A stretch of DNA of 64,000 bases from Bradyrhizobium erythrophlei (GCA_900129675.1 FSRD01000001.1:7801501-7865500), one strand, 5' to 3'. Positions 49,011-57,716 are shown, counted from the first letter of the stretch. Notes: a model not told the origin generated them from the sequence alone. Program-made: numbers and translations.

Positions 49011-50550
49011 TCTTACTGCGTCACAAAAGAAGACGCTTCGTCTGTTTGATCGGGCGAATGCAACAGGGACAGCGTGAGAGGTTCCGGACGATGGCAACGA
49101 TCAGTCTTCGCCGCATCGTCGCAATCGAGTTCGGGATGTGACGTTCGGGTCGCAGCAGCGGAGCCTCTGGGTCGGTAACCGTTGGAAATCGCAAGTCTCT
49201 TGAACGGCCTGGTGGAACGAGATCCCGAGGGGGGAATCGTCTCCCTCTCGGAGACCAGGAATCCGTAGGCTGCGATGCACAGCGTAGCGTGGTGGTGGAA
49301 GCCACGCCAACCTCGCCCTTCGAAATGCCCGAGCCCGACCTCTTGTTTGAGATCCTGATAATCGCGCTCGATGCGCCAGCGCAGCTTGGTTAGATCGACT
49401 AGCCTTCCGAAAGTGGTCGTTTCCGGCAACGTTGAAAGCCAGTATTTGGTCGGCTCGTCCTCACCTTCTGGCCATTCGATCAAAAGCCATTCTTCCGGTC
49501 GGCTTTCGGTGAGTTGGTAATCTCGATGCGCGACGCAAACGCGCGCGCGAGCGAAGCGCGATGATAGCCGCTCGGCCGCACCCTCTCGCCACTTGATCGT
49601 GCGCCAGACCCGCTTAGGAAGGCAAAGAGCAAGCTCCTTGACCGAAATCGGTTGATGCTTGTGGTCGCGGCGCAGCAGCTTTGGTGGTCGCCCTTTGCCC
49701 GACCATTTTTTCGGCGGTAGCGGCGCCGTGTCGGATGTCCACACCGTGGTGTTTGGCAAGATACCGGCCACATAGGTCAACGCCAACGCGCTGATGCTGG
49801 TCCGCAGGTCCGTGTTGCAGCCATATCCGGCATCCATCAGCACCACGCCGCGAGGAAGCCCGGCTCTGCAGGCTGCTTCGATCTGCTCAAGCGCGATCTC
49901 TGGCTTGGTCTTAAAGCTGATCTCCTTGGGCACGCCCGCTTTGCGCCGACGTTTCTTATCTGCCGCCCATTCCTGCGGCAGATAGAGACGATACATTGCC
50001 GGCAGACTGGCGTGGTGATTGGCAAGCGACAGGGACACCGCGACTTGGCAGTTATCCTGCTTGCCGAGCTGCCCGCAATATTGACGCGCCACACCGACCG
50101 AGTGCGCTCCCTTCTTGGGAAAACCGGTGTCATCGATGATCCACGCTTCGATCGGTCCATGGCGCTCTATCGCCGGCAGTACCATCTCACCCACTTTGGC
50201 CAAAACACCCTCGTCAGACCAAGGCGATTGGCCGACGAAGTGAAGCAGCGACTGATGCTGCGCCGCCGTCCGATCAGGTGCCGTTACCGCGGCCATAGGC
50301 TCAACGCTTTTACGCTCCCCCGGCATGATTAAGCCGATGCAATAATCAAACAACGGCCGGGCCCGGTCCGCATGTCCGATCACACTCACAAGTTTCTCGA
50401 CAAAAGCCGAAAATCGCGATTCACTGCCGTCTGATCTCCGGAGATCCATATCAGCCCCCGTTACCGATGCCTGAATCTCAACCGGTAACTGATTCTCACA
50501 GGACCTCGCCCGCGACCTTTTGAATCAGACACTTTTCTGACTCAGTAGTA
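49011..50550 (-). mobile_element. IS701-family element with CTAG target repeats
   Basis: The left end TCTTACTGCGTCACAAAAG and the inverted right end TACTACTGAGTCAGAAAAG match at 15 of 19 bases. CTAG flanks both sides (49007-49010, 50551-50554), the 4-bp target type reported for this family. The right CTAG is shared with the next element. Confidence 0.85.
49013..50449 (-). CDS. IS701-family transposase (C-terminal frameshift likely)
   Basis: The protein has 478 residues. The DDE_5 catalytic domain has IIDDTGFPKKGAHSVGVARQ, VVLMDAGYGCNTDLRTS and LRWRIERDYQDLKQEVGLGH. After about residue 405 the frame departs from the family; the neighbouring frame instead carries the expected end (PTVTDPEAPLLRPERHIPNS, IATMRRRLIVA, SRCPCC). 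A one-base shift near 49200-49230 would explain this. The active-site domain is complete, so partial function cannot be excluded. Confidence 0.85.
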   Translation of the reverse strand: MDLRRSDGSESRFSAFVEKLVSVIGHADRARPLFDYCIGLIMPGERKSVEPMAAVTAPDRTAAQHQSLLHFVGQSPWSDEGVLAKVGEMVLPAIERHGPIEAWIIDDTGFPKKGAHSVGVARQYCGQLGKQDNCQVAVSLSLANHHASLPAMYRLYLPQEWAADKKRRRKAGVPKEISFKTKPEIALEQIEAACRAGLPRGVVLMDAGYGCNTDLRTSISALALTYVAGILPNTTVWTSDTAPLPPKKWSGKGRPPKLLRRDHKHQPISVKELALCLPKRVWRTIKWREGAAERLSSRFARARVCVAHRDYQLTESRPEEWLLIEWPEGEDEPTKYWLSTLPETTTFGRLVDLTKLRWRIERDYQDLKQEVGLGHFEGRGWRGFHHHATLCIAAYGFLVSERETIPPSGSRSTRPFKRLAISNGYRPRGSAAATRTSHPELDCDDAAKTDRCHRPEPLTLSLLHSPDQTDEASSFVTQ

Positions 50551-50554
50551 CTAG

Positions 50555-52151
50555 CAGCCTGTCGGACTTAGCGGAGCGAGCGGGGTTAGGTAGAATCGAT
50601 GCTTTGATTCGGCCTTTCTTCGACTGGGTGGGGCGCCGTTGAGCAATTTCCGTACGATCGATCGCGAGACCGGATACCTTCTGCCGCCGTCGGTGGACGA
50701 GTGGCTTCCTGAGAGGCACTTGGCGCGCTTCGTTGTCGAGGTCATTGATGGGCTGGATCTTTCGGCGATGAGCAACAGCTACCGGGGAGCGGGATCGGCT
50801 TCGTACCATCCCGCGCTGCTGCTGGGCCTGCTCGTATACGGATATGCGACGGGCGTGTTCTCGAGCCGGAAGCTGGAGCGGGCGACGTACGATTCGGTGG
50901 CGTTCCGCTTCATTGCGGCGAACGACCATCCCGATCACGACACGATCGCGACATTTCGGCGGCGCTTTCTCAAGGAGATCGAGGGGCTGTTCGTGCGGCT
51001 GCTGGAGCTGGCGCGCGAGATGGGGATGCTCAAGATCGGCACCGTTGCGCTCGACGGCACGAAGATCCACGCCAACGCCAGCCGGCACAGCGCGCTGTCG
51101 TATGAGCACGCCGGCAAGATTGAGGCGCAATTGAAGGCGGAAGTGGCCGATCTGCTGGCGCGGGCGGAAGCCGCGGACAAAGCGGATGTGCCCGACGGCA
51201 TGTCAATTCCTGAGGAATTGGCACGCCGCGAGAAGCGCTTGGCGAAGCTTGCCGAGGCCCGCGCCAAGATCGAAGCCCGCGCCAAAGAGCGGTATGAACG
51301 GGAGAAGGCCGAGCATGAGGCCAAGCTGGCGGCGCGTGCGGCAAAGGCCAAGGCCACCGGCAAGAAGTCCGGAGGCAAGCCGCCCCAGCCCCCTACCGAA
51401 GGTGCGCTGCCAACCGATCAGATCAATCTGACCGACGAAGAGTCGCGCATCATGCCGGTGGCAGGCGGTGGCTTCGAGCAGTGCTACAACGCCCAGGCGG
51501 TGGTGGCGGCGAACAGCCTCCTGGTGATCGCCGCGCAGGTGGTTCAGGCGCCCAACGACAAGCAGCAGATCGAGCCGTTGCTGAAGCGGATCGAGGCCTT
51601 GCCGGCGGAGCTGGGAAAGCCGACCACTTTGTTGGCGGACACCGGCTACTTCAGTGAAGCCAACGTCATGCTGTGCGCGGCGGCGCCGATCGACCCGATG
51701 ATCGCGCAGGGCCGGCAATCGCATTATCCGCCCCTGTCGGAGCGCTTTGCAAAAGCACCGCCGGCGCCGCAGAACCCAACGGCGCTCGATGCCATGAGCT
51801 ACCGTCTGCAGACGCCCGAAGGCAAGAAGCTCTATGCCCTGCGCAAGCAGACCCCGGAACCGGTGTTCGGGATCATCAAATCGGTGATGGGCTTCCGCCA
51901 GTTCCTGTTGCGCGGCCTTGAGAAGGTGCAAGGTGAGTGGAGCCTCGTCACCATGGCGTGGAATATGAAGCGAATGTTCGCCCTGGCGGCCGCTTGAAGC
52001 GCCCGCCGTCCCTACGCGGCGTTCCGCTCGGTACCGGAATGCTCGCTGACGTCGCATTCGTCCCTCAGGGACTATTGAATCCGTCCGTCACCCAGGTGCG
52101 GCACGCCATCGTCTGCACATGCCAAGATCGACACCTCAGTCCGACAGGCTG
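50555..52151 (+). mobile_element. IS1182-family element with CTAG target repeats
   Basis: The terminal inverted repeat CAGCCTGTCGGACT is perfect at both ends. CTAG flanks it at 50551-50554 and 52152-52155. It abuts the IS701-family element, sharing the middle CTAG. Confidence 0.9.
50639..51997 (+). CDS. IS1182-family transposase
   Basis: The protein has 452 residues from TTG 50639. It has the N-terminal DUF772 region (NSYRGAGSASYHPALLLGLL, HPDHDTIATFRRRFL), catalytic Asp in VALDGTKIHANASRHSALSY, a long Lys/Ala-rich coiled-coil insert (about 160-250), second Asp in LLADTGYFSEANV, and the C-terminal VFGIIKSVMGFRQFLLRGLE with the catalytic Glu region. Full length and intact, so probably active. 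Confidence 0.92.
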   Translation: MSNFRTIDRETGYLLPPSVDEWLPERHLARFVVEVIDGLDLSAMSNSYRGAGSASYHPALLLGLLVYGYATGVFSSRKLERATYDSVAFRFIAANDHPDHDTIATFRRRFLKEIEGLFVRLLELAREMGMLKIGTVALDGTKIHANASRHSALSYEHAGKIEAQLKAEVADLLARAEAADKADVPDGMSIPEELARREKRLAKLAEARAKIEARAKERYEREKAEHEAKLAARAAKAKATGKKSGGKPPQPPTEGALPTDQINLTDEESRIMPVAGGGFEQCYNAQAVVAANSLLVIAAQVVQAPNDKQQIEPLLKRIEALPAELGKPTTLLADTGYFSEANVMLCAAAPIDPMIAQGRQSHYPPLSERFAKAPPAPQNPTALDAMSYRLQTPEGKKLYALRKQTPEPVFGIIKSVMGFRQFLLRGLEKVQGEWSLVTMAWNMKRMFALAAA

Positions 52152-52273
52152 CTAGTGGCATAGTCACCCTTGCCACTCATTGCACCCCCTGCAGCCGCAT
52201 AGGCGGGCGTGAACGACTCGGCAATGGTCAAGCTAAGGAAGGCCGTTAAAGCGAGTATGGTAATAGCTCTCAT
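52152..52273 (-). pseudogene. 5' part of an IS-split exported-protein gene
   Basis: ATG 52273 follows AGGAGG at ideal spacing. It encodes signal peptide MRAITILALTAFLSLTIAES and the mature start FTPAYAAAGGAMSGKGDYAT, then runs into the IS1182 end (SSLSD, stop). The natural continuation lies at 48937-49010. The truncated peptide may still be made and exported. Confidence 0.8.
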
Positions 52274-52579
52274 GAAAATCCTCCTTGGTTGGAACAGATG
52301 GAGGTTACGAAGCATCCTTGCTCTTAGCAATTGAGAGAGGAGAGACTTTTCAGACAGCGAAAAGCCCGGCAACCGGCCCGGCGATCGAAGTAAGCCTAGG
52401 TGATGAAACGCTGCCATTAGAGGCAGCGCGTATTAATTCTGGATGACAAACCAGCCCCGTAAAAACTACGGCCCGCCTGCGGTCGACAACCGCTTCCCTA
52501 TTCCGCGGAGAATACCTATTTGAGCGCCAAAGCGGAACTGCAAGTCTAATCGTAGCCGCCAATTCCTAAGGGGGTTCAG
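52274..52579. other. Intergenic region, no supported gene
   Basis: Short frames only. It holds the promoter of the split exported-protein gene and a GCCCGG...CCGG-type hairpin near 52365-52385. Confidence 0.4.
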
Positions 52580-52831
52580 ATGCGCATTCTGGCCTTGGCG
52601 ATTTTGGCGATCGGGACGGTATCAATAGAACCGGTGGCGGCCCAGACGTATGATCCGGCTTACCCGGTCTGCCTGCGGGTCCACGCCCACTACTACGAAT
52701 GCCGCTACACGTCGCTGCCTCAGTGCAACGCGTCGGCATCGGGCCGCGCCGCCCAGTGCTTCATCAATCCATATTTCGCGGGCGCGGAAGAGCCCTCGGG
52801 TTATCGGTGGCATCGCCGCCGCGTCTACTAA
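52580..52831 (+). CDS. DUF3551 exported protein, copy 2
   Basis: The protein has 83 residues. Signal peptide MRILALAILAIGTVSIEPVA ends at AAQ; the mature part YDPAYPVCLRVHAHYYECRY, TSLPQCNASASGRAAQCF is nearly the same as copy 1 at 45470-45760, but it lacks the 12-residue N-terminal extension and three loop residues. GGGGGTTCAG precedes the ATG. Downstream DNA also matches copy 1, including a weaker GCCGGCG hairpin, so the duplication included the terminator. Function unknown. Confidence 0.82.
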   Translation: MRILALAILAIGTVSIEPVAAQTYDPAYPVCLRVHAHYYECRYTSLPQCNASASGRAAQCFINPYFAGAEEPSGYRWHRRRVY

Positions 52832-52840
52832 TGCGGGTCG

Positions 52841-53041
52841 CTAGAGACGCCAGCCGCTGGGCGTGAACCGGCGGGCCTTGATTGTGTGAGGGTCGAGTGC
52901 TGCCTTCAGGACCTTAACCCTCTTCTCGATGTCGAATATGCTGAAATCCAGCAAGTTTGCGTCACTGCCCGGCATTTGAAAAACCTCATTGTCACCACCG
53001 GAGCCGTGCAGGCTTACAGAGGCTTTCGCCATGCTATCCAA
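52841..53041 (-). CDS. Small hypothetical protein
   Basis: The protein has up to 66 residues: MAKASVSLHGSGGDNEVFQM, DANLLDFSIFDIEKRVKVLK, AALDPHTIKARRF. The first part looks like a beta hairpin and the second a charged helix. The last ten residues are read through the GCCGGCG hairpin, so the natural stop may be lost. It is convergent with the DUF3551 gene. ATG 53041 or 53032 may start it. No family recognised with certainty. Confidence 0.45.
   Translation of the reverse strand: MDSMAKASVSLHGSGGDNEVFQMPGSDANLLDFSIFDIEKRVKVLKAALDPHTIKARRFTPSGWRL
52852..52878 (+). terminator. Recurrent GCCGGCG hairpin, copy 4 (imperfect)
   Basis: AGCCGCTGGG and CCGGCGGGCCTT around CGTGAA: the right arm is as in copies 2 and 3, while the left arm has lost pairing, so termination may be weak. 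Confidence 0.45.
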
Positions 53042-53145
53042 CGCGTCCCGTAGCGAAACCCGCTGGTCACCGCCGACCGCACGCGGGGCCAGCTGGCTGC
53101 TAAAAAAATCGCAGGCGAGCGTGCGCGTGTTGGGGTAGCGCGGTG

Positions 53146-53415
53146 TCAGTACCGGTACGTTGTCCTGGCGGACCGCGGCCGCTTCGGCGCGACGCCGACC
53201 GTCTCACCGCCGGGCCACTGGCCTGAGCTCTGGCCCCCGTTGCGCCGGTAATTAGGATCGGTATAGGGGTTGCCCGGACCCTTGTTCTGGCAATTGGCAT
53301 TTGGATAAAAGAACGCGCAATAAGCGGGCTCTGACATCACCTGTTGTGCCGGAGCCGGCGTGAAGCTCATCGCGGTCAGCACTGCTGCAGCGCCGAGTTG
53401 CTTGAGGATGAACAT
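53146..53415 (-). CDS. Exported small hypothetical protein
   Basis: The protein has 89 residues from ATG 53415. Signal peptide MFILKQLGAAAVLTAMSFTP ends at APAQ. The mature part has YCAFFYPNANCQNKGPGNPY, TDPNYRRNGGQSSGQWPGG and a basic end. Two cysteines could pair. The Gly/Asn/Pro-rich composition suggests a disordered periplasmic protein. The upstream 19 codons of the frame lack a ribosome site. Function unknown. Confidence 0.6.
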   Translation of the reverse strand: MFILKQLGAAAVLTAMSFTPAPAQQVMSEPAYCAFFYPNANCQNKGPGNPYTDPNYRRNGGQSSGQWPGGETVGVAPKRPRSARTTYRY

Positions 53416-53568
53416 TGTGCTTCCTCCCACCGCGCGAAAAACGCGCACCAGATGCTCGGAGAATACACTCAAGAGAAGGGCGCCATCCGCTCGGCGCGAT
53501 CACTCCGGCGTGAGCGTTGGACGGTCAGGCGAAAAAAGCTGTGGCCGTGACCGTGCATAGGCGCAGCA

Positions 53569-53700
53569 TTACGAAAACAAAAAGGTCCCGATCAGCAGAC
53601 CCGCCGCAAAGGCCCACAGCCCCAACGTACAGGCTGAAACGAGGCGGGCAAGGTTGCGGAGGTCCGCATCCTGCGGGATTTCACGGGATTGATCCGTCAT
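53569..53700 (-). CDS. Small single-span membrane protein
   Basis: The protein has 43 residues from ATG 53700: MTDQSREIPQDADLRNLARL, VSACTLGLWAFAAGLLIGTF, LFS. A charged N-terminus is followed by one TM helix. GGGGGCTGCAA lies before the ATG. Too short for family recognition. Confidence 0.45.
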   Translation of the reverse strand: MTDQSREIPQDADLRNLARLVSACTLGLWAFAAGLLIGTFLFS

Positions 53701-54347
53701 TTGCAGCCCCCTGCATCGGCCGCCAGCCCTGGGGAAATCGGCATCCTTCCTAAGACCATTCCAAAAAGCGTCCCCCTCATAGGTGCCCAAAAGAAGGCAA
53801 GGACGGCCACAAGGTATCACGATTTTGGCAAGTCCGGCCCAACTCGCAACTTAGTACTGACGCCGGTCCCGGTTTCCCCGCCTGGGATATCCGGCAATGT
53901 CCCAACCCGTCCGCAGTACTGACGCCATAGGGTTGCGGCACGCTGTTGTGCCGATAAATGGCTGCTTTCCTGGATTTGCGACACGGGAAACCCGCATAAA
54001 ATCTGCACTTTTGCGTGTCGCGGCTTCTGGCACTTCTGCTGGGATTGCCACCAATCAAACAGAAATGCCCAAATATATAAGGGTTTCTTGGACATCGAGG
54101 ACTTCGTCCGGGCCCGCGTTTTTCGTGACTTCGTCCCTGGATTGAGGTAGCTTTTTCGTTCCCTCGCGGCACCCGAAGCCTCGCGGGGACAAGAGACGGA
54201 GCCGCCTCTCAGGCGACCGCGCTTCGATCTTCACTATCTTTTTCGGACCCCTCCTTTTTTCGGAGTCCTTTTGCACTCAGGCAAGCGCCTGCCGCAAGAG
54301 GAGCCGAGGCAGCGCGCTCAGGCACCCTTGCTCCGGGAGGACCATCC
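53701..54347. other. Gene-poor region upstream of the solute-binding protein
   Basis: No supported gene is seen. AGTACTGACGCC occurs twice (near 53854 and 53921). A GGACCCC...GGAGTCC inverted repeat around TTTTTTC near 54246-54270 could be a terminator or regulator upstream of 54348. Confidence 0.4.
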
Positions 54348-55889
54348 GTGAAAAAGCGAACATGTTTGATCTCAATTGCGCAGACCCTGGTTGCTGCCGG
54401 AGCGAGCTTGCTAATAGCGGCGGGAACCGCTGACGCACAGAAGCAGGGCGGCAGCATTACGGTAGGCCAGGAATTGGATATTCCCGGTTTCGATCCCTTG
54501 AAGGTCGGCGTGTACGATACATCCGCGCAATCCGCGGCGGCGTTGATCTACGATACGCTAACCTACCTCGACGATAAGGGCGAGCCGCAACCGAAGCTTG
54601 CGCTGTCGTGGACCCATTCAGAGGATTTCAAGACGTGGACTTTCAAGCTCCGGCCGGGCGTGAAATTCCATGACGGCACGCCGTTCAATGCGCAAGCGGT
54701 GAAGGACAATTACGACCGCTGGATGGATCCCGCCAACAAATGCCGCTGCGCATTCTACATTTCCGGCATCCACGACGTGCGGGCGCCCGATGAACTGACG
54801 GTCGTCTTCAATCTGAATAATCCGGCGGTGAACATGCCAGCCAATTTCAGCTTTCCAGGCCCCACCAACGTCACCCATTCGCCGACTGCCTTCAAGACCA
54901 AGGGCGATGACTATAACCGCAATCCCGTCGGCACCGGTCCCTACATCCTGAAATCGTGGACTGCTGGCGACCGCATCGTGCTCGAAAAGAACCCGGACTA
55001 CTGGAACAAGGGCCATCCCTATTTCGACCGCATCGCCATGAAACCCCTACCCGATGGGCAGTCGCGCTTTGCCAGCCTGCAGTCGGGCGAAGCCGATATC
55101 ATCTGGGATGACGAGTACGATGCCGACAATATCCTGAAAGCGCAGAAAGATCCCAAGCTGACCGTGCACACCTATACCGGGTCCGGTGCGCAGGTGTGGG
55201 CCTTCAACACCAAGGTCGCGCCGTTCGACGACGCGCGCGTGCGACAGGCACTCGTCATGGCACTCGACCGCAAGAAGTGGTCGCAGGCGGCGACCAGTGG
55301 TCTTAGCCGACCGGCGACCAATCCCTACGGCGACGGCTCCTGGGTCAAGTGCAAGGATGACGGTGCATTGCCTTACGACGTCGAGAAGGCGAAGGCGTTG
55401 ATCAAGGACTATGGCAAGCCGGTCGACTTCAAAATGATAGTCACCACAACTCCGCGCGGCCGCACCAATGGGCAGGTGCTGCAGCAGTTCTGGAAGCAGG
55501 TTGGCGCCAATGTCGAGATTGAGCAGGTCGACCAGGCCACCATCCCGCCGCGCGCTTTCATGCGCCAGTTCCAGTTGACGCCATGGCGCATCATTGATTT
55601 CCCCGATCCAAGTCCGCAAATGTATGCGAATTTCCACACCGGCAGCCCGGTCGCGCTCGCGAATTATTCCGATCCCGAACTCGACCGATTGCTCGAACAC
55701 GCACGGTCCACGGCCGAGTTGCAAGCGAGTACCGAGGACTATTGTGCGATCAGCCGGCTGATCAACAAGGAGGCGATTTGGTTCTGGACTTTCCAGAACA
55801 CCTACTACGCTATTTCAACGAGCAGGCTGAAGGGCCTTGCAAAGCTCCATAGCGGAGTGATCGACGTTTCCAACGCCTGGCTGGAATGA
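54348..55889 (+). CDS. Peptide/nickel-type ABC solute-binding protein, orphan
   Basis: The protein has 513 residues from GTG 54348, preceded by GGGAGGACC. Signal peptide KKRTCLISIAQTLVAAGASL ends near ADA. The family 5 binding fold shows FDPLKVGVYDTSAQSAAALI, LRPGVKFHDGTPFNAQAVKD, NPVGTGPYILKSWTAGDRIV and WAFNTKVAPFDDARVRQALV. It should bind peptides or similar ligands in the periplasm. No permease or ATPase gene is adjacent, so it either shares another transporter or is a displaced gene in the accessory tract. Confidence 0.88.
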   Translation: MKKRTCLISIAQTLVAAGASLLIAAGTADAQKQGGSITVGQELDIPGFDPLKVGVYDTSAQSAAALIYDTLTYLDDKGEPQPKLALSWTHSEDFKTWTFKLRPGVKFHDGTPFNAQAVKDNYDRWMDPANKCRCAFYISGIHDVRAPDELTVVFNLNNPAVNMPANFSFPGPTNVTHSPTAFKTKGDDYNRNPVGTGPYILKSWTAGDRIVLEKNPDYWNKGHPYFDRIAMKPLPDGQSRFASLQSGEADIIWDDEYDADNILKAQKDPKLTVHTYTGSGAQVWAFNTKVAPFDDARVRQALVMALDRKKWSQAATSGLSRPATNPYGDGSWVKCKDDGALPYDVEKAKALIKDYGKPVDFKMIVTTTPRGRTNGQVLQQFWKQVGANVEIEQVDQATIPPRAFMRQFQLTPWRIIDFPDPSPQMYANFHTGSPVALANYSDPELDRLLEHARSTAELQASTEDYCAISRLINKEAIWFWTFQNTYYAISTSRLKGLAKLHSGVIDVSNAWLE

Positions 55890-56127
55890 ACCCCACGCTG
55901 GAATTTTTCGTGAACAGGCTGCTTTGTATCGAGCCGTAATTATTCCGGTGGCGTGCAGCGGCCGGCCTATCTGGCATGACCGGCATTCCGGCGATGCTTC
56001 CGGCCGGCGGATGGCGTCGAGTGAAATCGGCAAGTTCATTTGGCCGAAGCGTCCCACCTTTGTGAGCCAAGTCACAGGCGTCTTCCTTCCCCCGCTGCAA
56101 ACTGCCGGCTTACGGAGGGCTCAAGCC

Positions 56128-56361
56128 ATGACGCAACTATCTGCGAAAATACTCAGCCGGCGTATCATGATCGTCTGCCTGATGATCCTCATACCTGCAA
56201 CGGGCATCGCGATCGCAACCGTACCTCAGGCGGAACGCATCAAGAACAACGTTAAAGCCTATGCTGAACCCGTACTCAGATACTCATCCATGGTGGGCGG
56301 ATCGATACCCCTCGCCCAAATTGTGAAAGCACTGGTTCACAAGGGTTGGAAGCACGCGTAA
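56128..56361 (+). CDS. Small membrane protein (hypothetical)
   Basis: The protein has 77 residues from ATG 56128: MTQLSAKILSRRIMIVCLMI, LIPATGIAIATVPQAERIKN, then a hydrophilic tail ending KALVHKGWKHA. One TM or signal anchor. GGAGGGCTC precedes the ATG. The longer frame from 55924 lacks support. No family recognised. Confidence 0.45.
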   Translation: MTQLSAKILSRRIMIVCLMILIPATGIAIATVPQAERIKNNVKAYAEPVLRYSSMVGGSIPLAQIVKALVHKGWKHA

Positions 56362-56761
56362 AGCGGCTTGCCGATGTCGAGCGGCCCCGCGCTTTGATGC
56401 GGCACGCTCCAATGGCGATGCACCGTCCAACTCGGTCGCATGCCGATCGCTGTCCTGACGCCGCGAGGCACGGTTCGGCCGCGCAAGAAGCCCGTCCCCA
56501 ATTGGCATGAGCGGATTGGGCATGGGCTGCCGTTCAGCAAAGATTGGAATGCTCGCCCCTGATGTGCCGTCGGCGATTAAGGTTGAGCGGTTAGCTTAAC
56601 GAGCGACGTTTGTTGCGAAGCGGCGCTGCCCGAGTATTGATTTCGTTACCGAACAATTTCCCCAAGATGCGTTCGGGCCCACACCGGCAAAGCCGTTAGG
56701 CGATCATACTCCGCCTGGCGGCTTTGTTTTTCCCGCGAAGGACTGAGCAATTCTTAAAGAC
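56362..56761. other. Gene-poor region
   Basis: No supported gene is seen in these 400 bases; only short open frames on both strands without ribosome sites. Confidence 0.4.
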
Positions 56762-56896
56762 CTGAAAAAGCGAGACTGGATCTTCGTGGCGATATGCGTC
56801 GCCGCATCAATTTCTCTCGGGATCTGCAGCGTCAAGCTTGCCGTCGCCTACAAGGCGCAAAATGACCCGCCCCGTGCGGTTCAAAGGCCATCCTGA
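56762..56896 (+). pseudogene. Small membrane peptide with no clear start
   Basis: The frame reads LKKRDWIFVAICVAASISLG, ICSVKLAVAYKAQNDPPRAV to TGA 56894-56896: a basic N-terminus and one TM. Only CTG (56762) or ATT upstream could start it. It is probably a gene that lost its start, or one using a rare start. The tandem repeat at 56892 overlaps its stop. Confidence 0.35.
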
Positions 56897-56936
56897 TCAG
56901 TTGCAGCCTGATCAGTTGCAGCCTGGTCAGTTGATC
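56892..56936. repeat. Three 15-bp tandem repeats
   Basis: CCTGATCAGTTGCAG twice, then CCTGGTCAGTTGATC. The array overlaps the stop codons of the flanking convergent frames. Each unit contains the palindrome TGATCA (TGGTCA in the third). Confidence 0.75.
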
Positions 56937-57151
56937 GAGCTTGCGCCGTCCTCAAGTCTTTCCAGCGCTGCATCGACAATGTTGATTTCTTCCTGGAGCG
57001 CGGAAGTCAGGCTTTCCACGCTGACCCAACTCCCGGCGTGCATTCGACTTTCATGCAACAGACGCCGCCGATGGTCGCGGATTTCCTGCAACGCCTGGCG
57101 ATTTTTGAGAGTGACGTAGCCGGCAACTATATGCTCTATGGCCTTGGGCAT
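56927..57151 (-). CDS. Small helical conserved hypothetical protein
   Basis: The protein has 74 residues from ATG 57151, which has GGAG eight bases upstream (an ATG five codons earlier is possible). MPKAIEHIVAGYVTLKNRQA, LQEIRDHRRRLLHESRM, TSALQEEINIVDAALERLE: almost all helix, with heptad-like leucines, so a coiled coil is likely. The pattern resembles an orphan family widespread in Bradyrhizobium. Its 3' end lies in the tandem repeat. Function unknown. Confidence 0.65.
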   Translation of the reverse strand: MPKAIEHIVAGYVTLKNRQALQEIRDHRRRLLHESRMHAGSWVSVESLTSALQEEINIVDAALERLEDGASSIN

Positions 57152-57260
57152 AATCAAATACTCCACGCTACAGAACGCGGCCGTATTAAATCAAAGATAT
57201 TCCCGGTCTGCCAGGTGATTCCGCTGGCGCGCTGCGGCAACCTACGCCGCCACTCTCCAG

Positions 57261-57488
57261 TTACCTTCCGTGGCTCTGGAATACATTCTGGCAACCCTTG
57301 CTCAGCTTCGTGCGATTTTGCTGCAAACATTGCTGAACCGCGTTGTCGTCGCCCAACTGCTTCCGGCAAAATCGCTGTGCGTCTCGCGTGCACGCCTGTT
57401 GCTCCTGCGGGGTGCCCATATGGCCCTGAGCCAATGACGATGACGCTCCGATCAAAAACGCGATGGCGGCGAGCATTAGTTGGCGCAT
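57261..57488 (-). CDS. Exported cysteine-containing small protein
   Basis: The protein has 75 residues. Signal peptide MRQLMLAAIAFLIGASSSLA, then GTPQEQQACTRDAQRFCRKQ, LGDDNAVQQCLQQNRTKLSK, GCQNVF. The four-Cys plan and GTPEQ/GTPQEQ start equal those of the protein at 9814-10059, so the two are paralogues. Probably periplasmic with two disulfides. Function unknown. Confidence 0.7.
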   Translation of the reverse strand: MRQLMLAAIAFLIGASSSLAQGHMGTPQEQQACTRDAQRFCRKQLGDDNAVQQCLQQNRTKLSKGCQNVFQSHGR

Positions 57489-57593
57489 CGATCATCTCCA
57501 TGAATTTGTATTTGGACCAATCTCGGGATAAAGCGGCAACCGTTGCGCAGTTCCTCCGGGTCCTGTTTGATGTCCCTGGCGCAAGGAAGATGT

Positions 57594-57716
57594 GGCCGTG
57601 AATTTGACGACCCAATCGAGTTACCGGACGGGCGCACTCTCGTTACGCTGCACGACGCTGCGACCTACAAAAGAGAAGGCCCCGCAGGCACCCACCGCGG
57701 ACAACAATTAGGGTGA
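57594..57716 (+). pseudogene. Truncated relative of microgene A
   Basis: The frame reads GREFDDPIELPDGRTLVTLH, DAATYKREGPAG. It matches FDDPITLHVRGHLVTLEDAATY of 11506-11709 and then loses the ITKLPKKE half. No start codon is in frame nearby. A decayed copy. Confidence 0.6.

Noticed and set aside
56337..56540. Minus-strand frames of 67-79 codons
   Set aside because: Pro/Arg/Ser-rich shadow composition and no ribosome site.
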